From an uncultured Clostridia bacterium (GTDB taxonomy: Bacteria > Bacillota > Clostridia > Christensenellales > Aristaeellaceae), in contig CAJFUU010000050.1 in the NCBI GenBank assembly GCA_904420265.1, positions 1 through 21,856 on the forward strand: a stretch of 21,856 bases of DNA, written 5' to 3'. A program made the translations under genes and the position numbers. This document shows, piece after piece, positions 8,561-15,924 of the stretch (the first letter of the stretch is position 1; each line of letters opens with the position of its first letter). The notes beneath the pieces were generated by a model, which saw only the letters and a program-made list of their open reading frames with translations, did no database searches and had not been told where the DNA came from.

Positions 8561-9064
8561 ATGCAGATACTCAAGCGCGTAAAGTCAAAGTTAAATGCCC
8601 GCGTGGTATTTCCCTGCGCGGCGGCATTGATTGCACTGGTGCTGATTGTGCTTGTGTGCATATTCGCAGGCAATGCAACGAATATGCGGAATGAATATGC
8701 AATGGCGCGCAACAGCCTGGGCGAAGACCTGTACCGCAACCTGCGCCTGTTCACGCGCAGCTACGATGGCGTCACGCTGGCCGGCGCGGATGTAGAAGGG
8801 TCGATCCTGCCTTCCATGCGGGATTACTACCTGGCGGCAGTTACACTGGACGACGCCATCGCCACCGCCTACGGCCAACGCTATCTGCTTCTGGACGAAA
8901 CCACGCGTGAAGCCATTACCAACGCTTTCGAAGCCTTCGACGACGCCTTTGCCCAGGGCCGCAGCACCGGCGATGCCGTGAGCAACATGAGCGCCTGCGT
9001 GCAGGGCGTAGACCAGCTTCTCAACACGCGTTACGATGCCGAAACCCGTCTGCTCCCCGCGTAA
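8561..9064 (+). CDS. Small membrane-anchored protein, function unknown
   Basis: This 167-residue protein has a basic N terminus (about 1-14), one strong membrane helix (about 16-40) and a mostly helical, extracytoplasmic region to the end. The single-anchor plus helical layout recalls LemA-family proteins, and a short AxxRNSL/DLYRNL segment follows the membrane helix. However, the LemA signature (an RRxDLxPNL motif) is absent, so I do not assign that family. The ATG at 8561 is chosen because GGGAGG (8547-8552) lies eight bases upstream; upstream in-frame sequence runs through the terminator and the AT-rich leader. It stands alone, between a terminator and a gene desert. Confidence 0.75.
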   Translation: MQILKRVKSKLNARVVFPCAAALIALVLIVLVCIFAGNATNMRNEYAMARNSLGEDLYRNLRLFTRSYDGVTLAGADVEGSILPSMRDYYLAAVTLDDAIATAYGQRYLLLDETTREAITNAFEAFDDAFAQGRSTGDAVSNMSACVQGVDQLLNTRYDAETRLLPA

Positions 9065-9439
9065 AAATCACACGACAGCCCATGCGACCGTTTTTCCCGG
9101 CTTTTCAGGCGATGTTTGCTCTGAACGATTACAGGGCGGCGCTTCCAGGTTTAACCGTTGAAATTTTGGGAGGCGCCCCTGGCAAGGCGGAAGATGAGAC
9201 GGCGGCCAATTTGGCCGGGCAATGCTGTCCGGCGCTTAACGCCCCGCAAAAACGCCCGCCTGATGCGCTCCAAACATAAGATGCCGGCGTAACCGGCGCG
9301 CTCAGGGCGGTCCAGCCAAACCTTTCCCCAAATACCGGCGCGCCTTCGCCGATATTCCAAACGCCAATGCCGCTCGTTTTTGCAGCCCGGACGCGGTTCC
9401 GTCTTGGCGCAGACCGACTCCCCGTATCTTTTAACCGCA

Positions 9440-9464
9440 CGCCGCCCGAACGCATCGGGCGGCG
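9440..9464. other. Stem-loop, 10-base perfect stem
   Basis: CGCCGCCCGA (9440-9449) pairs perfectly with TCGGGCGGCG (9455-9464) around a five-base loop. CGCTTTAT follows on the plus strand, so it could be a weak terminator. There is no gene end close by, and the role is unknown. Confidence 0.5.
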
Positions 9465-9502
9465 CGCTTTATGGATGGTTGGCGGCCTGCGGCCGCCGCA
9501 GG

Positions 9503-9660
9503 ATGTTGACAAAATCAACAGACTGCCAGAGTGATGAGAAAGCCTGCAAGCCAAGGAAGCAAACTTGCAGGCAAGGGTTCTTGCCTGAACGTAAGCGACC
9601 GCAGACTGCATGTGCAACTGACGCAGGAAGCGAAAATTGCCACCGGTTTTCCTTCTTTTC
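9503..9660. repeat. Dispersed repeat, copy 1
   Basis: This segment is clearly related to 21632-21780. Both begin with the hairpin TGTTGA-5 bases-TCAACA and continue through AAAGCCTGC, CCAAGGAAGC, ACTTGCAGGC and GCGACCGCAG in the same order, with small indels. In this copy GCCTGCAAG (9542-9550) and CTTGCAGGC (9564-9572) form a second, 9-base perfect stem. A GC-rich palindrome (GGCGGC...GCCGCC, 9481-9498) precedes it. It is noncoding as far as I can tell. The far boundary is uncertain. Confidence 0.75.
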
Positions 9661-10029
9661 CGGGCAATTTTTGCGTTTACAGGCTTTGTCAGCGCTCTGT
9701 AGTGGCCTGCGACAGCCGTTTTGCGCGAAAAACAGGGTTGTAGCGGACAAAACCCATTGACAGCCTTTGCCCGCTTGGCAGACAAACACGCATGAACATT
9801 GTAAGGCTGTGCAAAAACTCCTTTCGACCGCCATTTTACACAACAAAACTTTGGATTCATGTCCCGTTTTATGTATATAAGCGACAGAAAAACATGCCCG
9901 AAAAAATAGTTTTCGGACACGCTGCGGTGGATCAGCCGAGAGCCGCCGCCCCGCTCACTGCATATACCCTTTTCCCGCACAAACACACGCAGGTATCGCG
10001 GTTCGGGAGGCAAGCCTCCCGCTTTCAGC

Positions 10030-10129
10030 GCCATTTCCTCCCCTTGCACGCCACATGGCGGACGGAGATCGCCATTGTGTTGCTTGCTGGTGACATTTCC
10101 TTCCCTGTGCGCGCCGCCCGGCGGACGGA
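10030..10129. repeat. Pair of imperfect direct repeats with CGCC-N4-GGCG hairpins
   Basis: Two copies of about 38 bases (10030-10067 and 10092-10129) share CATTTCCT-CCCT-TGC-CGCC and GGCGGACGGA in the same order. In each, CGCC-N4-GGCG can form a small hairpin whose loop differs (ACAT versus GCCC). They lie directly downstream of tmcAL. A 7-base stem-loop (10004-10021) is next to them. Function is unknown. Confidence 0.55.
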
Positions 10130-10145
10130 ACAATTCATCTTACGC

Positions 10146-11312
10146 TCACTTGACAGGCGTTTCTCCGCCTTCCACGCGCACAAACGGGCGCGTAAATTCC
10201 TGGCCGGCGCGACGGTTCTCGCTTTCCGCTTCGCCCAGCGCCCACAAATCGGTAAAGCGGCATTCAGCTTCAAAGCAGGCGTCGCCGCGCAGGCGCGTCG
10301 GGTCGGAGACGATGGGAAGCGCCGCGCGCCGGGAAAGTTCGCGCAAAAGCGGTTCCGCGCCTGCGCGCAGGCCCAGCAAGCGCGCGTAGGGGGGCTGCGC
10401 ATACCTGGCCGCCAGTTCCGCCGTCAGTCCCGCCGCGGCATGCGCCGCCGCCCGGGCAATGCGCGCGCGCGTGTAGCGTCGCGACTTGACGCGCGCAATG
10501 GCTTCCTCCAGCGTGCCGCTCTCCCGCGCGGCCCGCGCCAACAGCCCGTCCAATCCCTCGCCTGCGTCCGGCAGAGAGAAGCCGCCCTGCCGCAACCGAT
10601 AAAGCACGGCCATATCCAGCGGCAGGCGAGGCTTTGCAGAAAGCAGCGGCAGGCAGGCGGCCGGAACCGCCCGGGAGACGTCCTCCCCCGCCGCCAACGC
10701 CCGGCGCACCGCCGTAGCCGAACAAAGGCGCGCCAGCGTCCCATCGTGATAATCCCCGATGCGGCGGACGGCGAACGGCTGCATGGAGGCGTTTCGCAGA
10801 CAGCGCACATACTCCACTGCCAGGGCCAGATTGGGGGCGTTGAGGGTCTCCGGGGCCATGCCAAGATATTCCGCCACCGCCTCGCCCCGGGCGCGGGCGT
10901 GGCTCATGCCCGTCTCCAGGCGGCGGCGTATTTTCCGGGAAAGCGCCTCCGGCTCGTCCTCGCGCAATTCTGCAAGCGTCTTCAACAGCGCCATATCGTC
11001 CGTTTCACAGCCGAAAGAAAGCGCGTCGCAACCCAGACCCGCCAACACGCCTACGCCGCCGCGGGCGAAAAAATCCGCCGTGCGTACCGCAAACAGCGCC
11101 GGCAGTTCAAACACCGCGTCCGCGCCGCACAAAAGCGCCATACGCGCGCGCGTCCACTTGGAAAACATCGCCGCCTCGCCGCGTTGGGTAAAGTTTCCCG
11201 CCAGGCAGACAACCACGCCGTCGCAACCTGTCGCGCGCCGCGTCGCCTCCAGGTGATAGAGATGGCCGTTGTGAAAGGGATTGTATTCGGCGATCACGCC
11301 GGCAATGGTCAT
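10146..11312 (-). CDS. tmcAL: tRNA(Met) cytidine acetate ligase (TmcAL, YlbM family)
   Basis: The family forms N4-acetylcytidine at the wobble base of elongator tRNA-Met, using acetate and ATP through an acetyl-AMP intermediate. The protein starts with the nucleotidyltransferase signature GVIAEYNPFHNGHLYH (HxGH: His14, His17), followed by VVCLAGNFTQRGE, FSKWTRARMAL, GADAVFELP and SFGCE, all typical of the family. The C-terminal helical tRNA-binding part contains RRIGDYHDG. The length of 388 residues is close to normal. The ATG at 11312 is chosen because GGGAGG lies eight bases upstream; a GTG nine bases earlier would sit against the ribosome site. It has its own promoter and diverges from the thymidine kinase fusion. 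Confidence 0.93.
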   Translation of the reverse strand: MTIAGVIAEYNPFHNGHLYHLEATRRATGCDGVVVCLAGNFTQRGEAAMFSKWTRARMALLCGADAVFELPALFAVRTADFFARGGVGVLAGLGCDALSFGCETDDMALLKTLAELREDEPEALSRKIRRRLETGMSHARARGEAVAEYLGMAPETLNAPNLALAVEYVRCLRNASMQPFAVRRIGDYHDGTLARLCSATAVRRALAAGEDVSRAVPAACLPLLSAKPRLPLDMAVLYRLRQGGFSLPDAGEGLDGLLARAARESGTLEEAIARVKSRRYTRARIARAAAHAAAGLTAELAARYAQPPYARLLGLRAGAEPLLRELSRRAALPIVSDPTRLRGDACFEAECRFTDLWALGEAESENRRAGQEFTRPFVRVEGGETPVK

Positions 11313-11332
11313 GGCACGCACCTCCCTCTTCT

Positions 11333-11361
11333 ATTGTAATCGTTAAATTCCCGGCTGGCAA
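11333..11361 (-). promoter_or_regulatory. Promoter for tmcAL
   Basis: On the minus strand TTGCCA (11356-11361), a 17-base spacer and TACAAT (11333-11338) match the vegetative consensus at five of six positions each. The predicted transcription start falls almost at the ribosome site, leaving a leader of only about 15 bases. Confidence 0.7.
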
Positions 11362-11563
11362 GCGCCGGGCAGGAATTGCGGTTCCCCTTGTCGAATATTT
11401 GCCGAAACGCCCGTGAAAATGCGCTGTCGAGCGCCCAGCTTACGCTCCTTTTTGCTTTAAACATGGCGCAAACAGCCTTGTTCTGCGCTGGGGGCAGGCA
11501 TCCGGCCTGGCGTTGGATTTCAAAACGGCGTTTTCCGGGACGCGTGGATAAGGGGAATTTTGC

Positions 11564-12553
11564 ATGGCCAAACTATATTTCCGCTACGGAGCGATGGGTT
11601 CTTCCAAAACCGCCAACGCCATCATGGTGCAATATAACTACCGCGAACGCGGCCAGAACGCGCTTCTGCTCAAGCCGCGGCTGGACAGCCGCGACGGGGA
11701 AAAGCTGGTCGGTTCGCGCTCAGGGCTGTGCGCGCCCTGTGAATATGTAGAGGATTTGGACAAAATCGACATTTCCCTCTATGATTGTCTGATTGTGGAC
11801 GAAGCGCAGTTTCTCACCAAGGCGCAGGTGGAGCGCCTGGTGGACATTGTGGACGGGCGCGGCATTCCCGTGATTTGCTATGGCCTGCGCGCGGACTTCC
11901 AGGGCAATCTTTTCGAGGGCAGCCACTGGCTTTTGGCCTGGGCGGACAGCATTGAGGAAATCAAAACCGTGTGCTGGTGCGGCCGCAAGGCCACCTGCAA
12001 TGCCCGCGTGGCGAACGGCAAGGTGGTCAAATCCGGCGAACAGATTGTTTTGGGCGGCAATGAAAGCTATGTGGCCCTGTGCCGCAAGCACTGGCAAAGC
12101 GGAGAACTGGCCCCGGAGGAGATTCGCCGCATTGCTGCGGGCAAACGCGACTTTTTGCCCCTTTTGCTGGACGCCGATCCCAGCGAAGCAATGGTGGACC
12201 GCTATCTGGACGCAGGGGACATGTATGTGCTCTACGCTTACGGCCGGCCCGTGTGCGAAGCCGTCGTTACCCGCCGCGAAGATGGCTGCGAGCTGAAAAA
12301 TCTGGCTACGGAAAAGGACGCGCGCGGCAAGGGGTACGCCTCGCGCCTGCTGGCGCATCTGTTCCGCCTGCTGGCAGCGGAATATGATACGATTTACGTG
12401 GGCACGGCCGAAGACCTGATTCCTTTCTATGAAAAACAGGGCTTCCGGCGCGCCTATGTGGAGAAACACTTCTTCCGCGACAATTACCCCGGCGTAACGT
12501 TTGACGAAGGCGAACTGGACGACATGTACTACCTTGCGAGGCCGTTGCGATGA
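11564..12553 (+). CDS. tdk: Thymidine kinase fused to a GNAT acetyltransferase
   Basis: The N-terminal part (about 1-180) is a type II thymidine kinase, which phosphorylates thymidine for salvage. It has the P-loop GAMGSSKT (9-16), the catalytic DEAQF (Glu80), CYGLRADFQG, and the zinc site CWC (137-139) with CRKH (173-176). After a short linker (about 180-195), residues about 195-329 are a complete GNAT-type acetyltransferase. It has DPSEAMVDRYL, CELKNLA, the acetyl-CoA loop RGKGYA (254-259) and FYEKQGF. Kinases of this class normally end near residue 190-200, so the extra 130 residues are a true second domain in one uninterrupted frame. AAGGGG lies about eight bases before the ATG. The stop overlaps the GtrA start (ATGA, 12550-12553). 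The acetyltransferase substrate is unknown. Confidence 0.93.
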   Translation: MAKLYFRYGAMGSSKTANAIMVQYNYRERGQNALLLKPRLDSRDGEKLVGSRSGLCAPCEYVEDLDKIDISLYDCLIVDEAQFLTKAQVERLVDIVDGRGIPVICYGLRADFQGNLFEGSHWLLAWADSIEEIKTVCWCGRKATCNARVANGKVVKSGEQIVLGGNESYVALCRKHWQSGELAPEEIRRIAAGKRDFLPLLLDADPSEAMVDRYLDAGDMYVLYAYGRPVCEAVVTRREDGCELKNLATEKDARGKGYASRLLAHLFRLLAAEYDTIYVGTAEDLIPFYEKQGFRRAYVEKHFFRDNYPGVTFDEGELDDMYYLARPLR

Positions 12554-13017
12554 TCAAAAAACTTTGGAACGACAAGCGCCTGCGGGAAATCTTCCTCTAC
12601 TGTGTGGTAGGCGGGCTGACCACCGTGGTCAACTACGTGGTCTATTTCCTCTTTACCCGTCTGGTGGGCGGCGAAGGCGCGCAAAGCCCCGGCCTGGCGG
12701 CGCTGATTCTGGACGACAGCTACCAGAACGCGGGGTTGGCGATTGCGGGCACGCTGGTGGCCTGGGCCGTAGCGGTGGCGTTCGCCTTTTACCCCAACAA
12801 ACGCTGGGTATTTCAAAGCCGGGGCGGAAACCTGCGGCGCGAAATCACACAGTTTCTTTCGGCGCGGGTGCTCTCCCTGGGCGTGGACGTGGGGCTGATG
12901 GCGCTTCTGATGGGCGTGTGCGGCGTAAACGACATGCTTTCCAAGCTGATTTCGCAGGTAGTGGTCATCGCCGCCAACTACTTTGCCAGCAAGTTCTGGA
13001 TTTTCAAACGCCGCTGA
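12550..13017 (+). CDS. GtrA-family membrane protein
   Basis: This 155-residue integral membrane protein has four hydrophobic helices (about 14-36, 55-80, 95-118, 122-145). It carries the family pattern of an early FLYCVVGGLTTVVNYVVYFLF helix, FAFYPNKRWVF between helices 2 and 3, and a C-terminal NYFASKFWIFKRR. GtrA proteins are thought to help move lipid-linked sugars for cell-surface polysaccharide or teichoic-acid decoration. The start is coupled to the kinase fusion by a 4-base overlap. The stop is followed by a hairpin terminator. No glycosyltransferase is nearby, so the partner is not visible. Confidence 0.92.
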   Translation: MIKKLWNDKRLREIFLYCVVGGLTTVVNYVVYFLFTRLVGGEGAQSPGLAALILDDSYQNAGLAIAGTLVAWAVAVAFAFYPNKRWVFQSRGGNLRREITQFLSARVLSLGVDVGLMALLMGVCGVNDMLSKLISQVVVIAANYFASKFWIFKRR

Positions 13018-13033
13018 GGCGGCAGGCCAGTTT

Positions 13034-13067
13034 CGCCGTCTCCGGGCCATATGCACCGGAGGCGGCG
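13034..13067 (+). terminator. Terminator after the tdk-GNAT / GtrA operon
   Basis: The two arms (13034-13045 and 13056-13067) form a 12-base stem with one G-T wobble around a ten-base loop, followed by TTGTTATAT. It lies 16 bases past the GtrA stop. Confidence 0.75.
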
Positions 13068-13700
13068 TTGTTATATGGGGGCGTCTGTCCCGTGGCAAAA
13101 ACGCGCCGCCCCTGCGGGCGGCTCCGCCTGTCAAAAAACCCAGGAGAGCGCGAGCGGGCGAAAGCCCTTTCGCACTTTCATCGTCACCGGCGGCGCGCAT
13201 GTCGGGGACGGGGCGATTTTTGCGTCGGGAAATCCCATTCCCCTGAGCGGAGATTGGAGCGGATAGCAGTGGCGGGGAGATGCTCCCCGTCTGCCAGCCC
13301 GTCAAAAAACTTCCGAAAAGGAAGGCCGCATAGCGTTTTCAAGGGCGCGGGAAGGCAGTGAAAATTCGTTATATACCTCTCAAAAATGGCGCTTTCCACG
13401 GCGGAAGGGCCGATCATTTGGCAAAAATCCAGAGCCTCCCATCAGGCAGATATTCTTAAATTCTTGTTGCGAGAAGTTTTGCCACTCTTTCGACAGCCCG
13501 TGTGTCCCTGCAGGCGCCTCTGCCCAGCGCACTGATAAACCCTGTTTCCGCGAACCGAAGCAGGGTTCGAAACATTGACAAAACGGCGGCGCGCAGCCAT
13601 CCCTGTCATTTGGGAAGAAAAACGCAAGTGCTGATGGAGAAAAACGCATTCTTATCTCGCCGTCCGCGACCCTTTCCGGGCGCAAACTATCGAGACCATT
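13068..13700. other. Noncoding interval, first part of a gene desert
   Basis: I find no supported gene here. Short open frames lack ribosome sites and protein-like sequence. Visible features are two similar TGTCAAAAAAC or CGTCAAAAAAC tags (about 13129 and 13301), a doubled GAAAAACGCA (about 13618 and 13639), and a TTCGACAGCCCGTGTG (about 13490). The last resembles the edge of the tandem array units further on. It may be decayed repeat sequence. Confidence 0.5.
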
Positions 13701-13709
13701 CGACAGCCT

Positions 13710-14400
13710 GTGTGGACGGAAAGTTCGCAACCGGATACTGGAAGGCCTTCCTGGGTGCAGGCGATAGCCTGTGTGGACGGGGAATCCACTCTATCAGCAT
13801 AAATATCAGGGAGAACTGATAGCGACGGTCCGGGCAGGGGGAGTTCACAACCGGATGTCAGAAGCCCTTTGGGGTGCAGGCGATTGCCTGTGTGAACGGG
13901 GAATCCACTCTATCAGCACAAATATCAGGATGAACCGATAGCGACGGTCCGGGTAGGGGGAGTTCGCAACCGGATGCCGGAAACCCTTCCGGGTGCAGGC
14001 GATAACCCGGGTGAACGGAAAGGCCACGTTCTCCATCACTGCCACCAGTACGTCCATATCTGCCTGCGACAGTTCGGGTGAACGGGGTATCATTCTAGCA
14101 GCCAAGTATCAGGATGAACCGACAGCGACGGCCCGAGTGGATGGGAAATTCGCAACCGGATGCTGGAAACCTTTCCAGGGCAGGCGGCGGCCTGTACAGA
14201 TGGGAAATTCACAGCAGGATGTATAGAAGGCTTTCCGGGGCAGGCAACAGCACATGTGGACAGAAAGTTCGCAACCGGATGCGGAAACCCTCCGGGGCAG
14301 GCGATTGCCTGTGTGAACGGAAAGTTCGCAACCGGATGCCGGAAACCTTTCCAGGGCAGGCGGCGGCCCGGGTAGACGGAAGTTCGCTCCTCCAGGCGCC
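13710..14400. repeat. Tandem array of two alternating ~60-base palindromic units (A and B)
   Basis: Unit A has a core TTCGCAACCGGATGC, then a GGAAA-CC-TTTCC stem, then a CAGGC-N4-GCCTG stem, then TGTGAACGG. It starts near 13724, 13844, 13963, 14149, 14208, 14268, 14325 and a partial 14383. Unit B carries AATATCAGGATGAACCGATAG and GACGGTCCGGG. It lies between the first A copies (near 13801, 13920) and once more near 14105. The order is A-B-A-B-A-insert-B-A-A-A-A-partial A. Spacings are 120, 119, 186, 59, 60, 57 and 58 bases. Several are not multiples of three, so a coding explanation fails. There are no variable spacers, so it is not CRISPR. Confidence 0.85.
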
Positions 14401-14873
14401 ACGCCGCAAACCTTTGCCTGGAATCGCCGGCAGTTTCACCTTCGGCGAAACCGTGGAACGCTCCGGCGCTGCCTTCTGCCATCCCGCCGCAATTTGCCTG
14501 CATTTTCGGTAAACGCTCCGGCCGCAAATTGCGCAAGGCCGACGCTTTTCTTCCGGTAAAATCAATTTGCCTGCGAAAAATGCCGCAAATCCGCCGCGCA
14601 TGTCGCTGGATTGGATTTTTCAGATTTTCCTCCAATGCTCGTCTGCCGGACTGCGCGAACCTTTGGGACCGCAGGCGACCGGGCGATTTCGCCGGCAAAC
14701 CGCATTGTCAACAATCTGAGCGGCCCGCCCAAAACGTTCAATTCCCTTTTAAAATATCCGTTCGCAAGCGGTTTTGACCGCCGGGAAAACCGGCGAAGCG
14801 CGTCAGGGCCGCCACGCGCACCGCTCTTCGCGGACGCATGCGCAGTGTCGGACGGCTTCGGCCAGCAGGCGCT
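14401..14873. other. Noncoding interval between the tandem array and the repeat-protein gene
   Basis: No supported gene. A small hairpin with a TTCG tetraloop (14433-14451) and a CGCCGG/CCGGCG stem-loop (14779-14795) are visible. The latter lies about 80 bases past the stop of the minus-strand repeat-protein gene and lacks a clear T run. AATTTGCCTGC occurs twice (about 14490 and 14565). Nothing else stands out. Confidence 0.5.
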
Positions 14874-15700
14874 CTATATCCGCGCGCTGCCTTCTACCCG
14901 GCGGGCAATAACGGCCAACAGCTCTACACAGCGGTAGGTTCCGTTGACAATTTGCTGCTGCGCGCTTTCACAGCGTTCGTCGTTGCTTTCCAGGCTCTCA
15001 AGAATGCCCTCAATGGCAGGAGCGTCCTCGCCGGTATAATCGAGCGCATAGGCAATGATGGCCAGCAATTCCGCGCAACGGTACGCGCCGTTTGCAGATT
15101 GCTGCAGGGCGCTTTCGCAGTAATCGTCGTTGGTTCCCAGCGACGTAAGCACCCCATCCACGATGGAACCATACGTTCCCGTATCGTCGAGTTCATAGGC
15201 GATCACAGCCAGCAATTCCGCGCAGCGGTAAAAGCCGTTGGCCGCCTGCTGCAGAGCGCTTTCGCAGTAATCGTCGTTGGTTTCCAGCGACGTGAGCACC
15301 CCATCCACGACGGAGCCGTACGCTCCCGCACCGTCGAGTTCGTAGGCGGTCACGGCCAACGTTCCGCACAGCGGTAAACGCCATTCGCCGTCTGCTGGAG
15401 CGCGCTTTCGCAGCGTTCGTCGTTGCTGACAAGCCGCGCCAGGACGTCGTCTACGGCGGAGCCATATGCGCCTGTACTGTCAAATTCGTAAGCGATTACG
15501 GCCAACAGTTCCGCACAGCGATAGACGCCGTTCACGCTCTGCTGGGGCGCGCTTTCACACAGTTCGTCGTTGCTCAGAAACCGCGCCAGTATGTCCTCAA
15601 TGGCGGACTCGTCCGCTTCCGCGCGCGCGGCGGCAAATACAGACAGCGTCAGCGTCAAAACGACAATCAACGCCACAAGGCGCCGGAACCTGCCTCTCAT
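14874..15700 (-). pseudogene. Secreted five-repeat Cys-pair protein, broken by a one-base deletion
   Basis: I do not recognise this family. A signal peptide (about 1-27, ending AAARA) is followed by five repeats of 49 residues starting at 15604, 15457, 15311, 15164 and 15017. The shared pattern is hydrophobic-D-x-L, SNDxxCESAxQQ, NGxYRCAELLAVIAY, then LDxxGxYGS, giving two cysteines per repeat. In repeat 2 one A is missing at 15360/15361: the other copies read CCAACAGTTCCGC on the plus strand, this one CCAACGTTCCGC. The frame shifts there and the upstream part stops at 15350. Restored, it would be 275 residues. The ATG at 15700 has AGGAGG six bases upstream, and a perfect promoter lies at 15750-15778. 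It may be a recent pseudogene, a slippage-controlled gene or a sequencing error. Confidence 0.8.
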
Positions 15701-15749
15701 AACCATCCTCCTTCGATGCGCAAAACAGTGAAAACCCAACTTTATTATA

Positions 15750-15778
15750 ATTATAAATATTGTGGCGGAAAATGTCAA
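15750..15778 (-). promoter_or_regulatory. Perfect-consensus promoter of the repeat-protein gene
   Basis: On the minus strand TTGACA (15773-15778), exactly 17 bases, and TATAAT (15750-15755) match the vegetative consensus at all twelve positions, in an AT-rich setting. The start codon lies 50 bases downstream of the -10 box. High expression is expected if no repressor acts. Confidence 0.85.
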
Positions 15779-15782
15779 TTCG

Positions 15783-15808
15783 CTGCCGCGCAGCGCGCGC
15801 GGCGGCAG
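15783..15808. other. GC hairpin between divergent promoters
   Basis: CTGCCGC (15783-15789) pairs with GCGGCAG (15802-15808). ATTTTAAAAAAA follows on the plus strand. It lies between the repeat-protein promoter and the oadB promoter, where it could insulate or be a regulator site. No upstream plus-strand gene needs a terminator here. Confidence 0.4.
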
Positions 15809-15842
15809 ATTTTAAAAAAACATCAAGGAAACATAGAAAACA

Positions 15843-15872
15843 TTGACACAGTTCCGCCAAATATGATATACT
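15843..15872 (+). promoter_or_regulatory. Promoter of the oadB operon
   Basis: TTGACA (15843-15848), an 18-base spacer and TATACT (15867-15872), with TG at 15864-15865 giving an extended -10. The leader to the oadB start is about 120 bases long. Confidence 0.8.
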
Positions 15873-15924
15873 TGCATTTATAAAGGGGAGTTTTGGCCCG
15901 GCGCATGCGTTGCAGGCGCGGGGC

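Larger units (their letters stand above)
9065..10145. other. Gene-poor interval with repeats and hairpins
   Basis: About 1.1 kb lies between the small membrane protein and the tmcAL stop. Open frames exist on both strands, but none has a ribosome site, protein-like composition or recognisable motif. What is visible is a 10-base GC stem-loop (9440-9464), a dispersed repeat copy (9503-9660), a 7-base stem-loop (10004-10021) and a pair of imperfect direct repeats (10030-10067, 10092-10129). The stretch 9660-10000 shows nothing I can name. Confidence 0.7.

Noticed and set aside
8561..9064. LemA-family assignment for the small membrane protein
   Set aside because: The topology and length are similar, but the defining RRxDLxPNL motif is missing.
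9129..10133. Minus-strand open frame of 334 codons in the gene-poor interval
   Set aside because: It runs through hairpins and the dispersed repeat, has no recognisable motif and mixed composition. A GGAGGAAATG inside it (about 10043-10034) is tempting, but the following sequence does not look like a protein.
9792..11339. Plus-strand open frame of 515 codons
   Set aside because: Antisense shadow of tmcAL, Arg/Gln/Ala-rich and without motifs.
11429..11453. Attenuator before the thymidine kinase fusion (GAGCG...CGCTC, CTTTTT)
   Set aside because: Only a five-base stem, with no promoter clearly upstream; too weak to call.
13555..13580. tRNA T-arm look-alike (GGGTTCGAAAC)
   Set aside because: The flanking bases do not pair into a T stem, and no acceptor or anticodon arm is found around it.
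13710..14400. CRISPR array
   Set aside because: Whole units are conserved with no unique spacers of constant length, and no cas genes are present.
14090..14698. Minus-strand frame with repeated HPVANFP-like peptide
   Set aside because: The peptide repeats only reflect the ~58-60-base DNA units. Spacings of 58, 59, 119 and others break the frame, and no signal or ribosome site fits.
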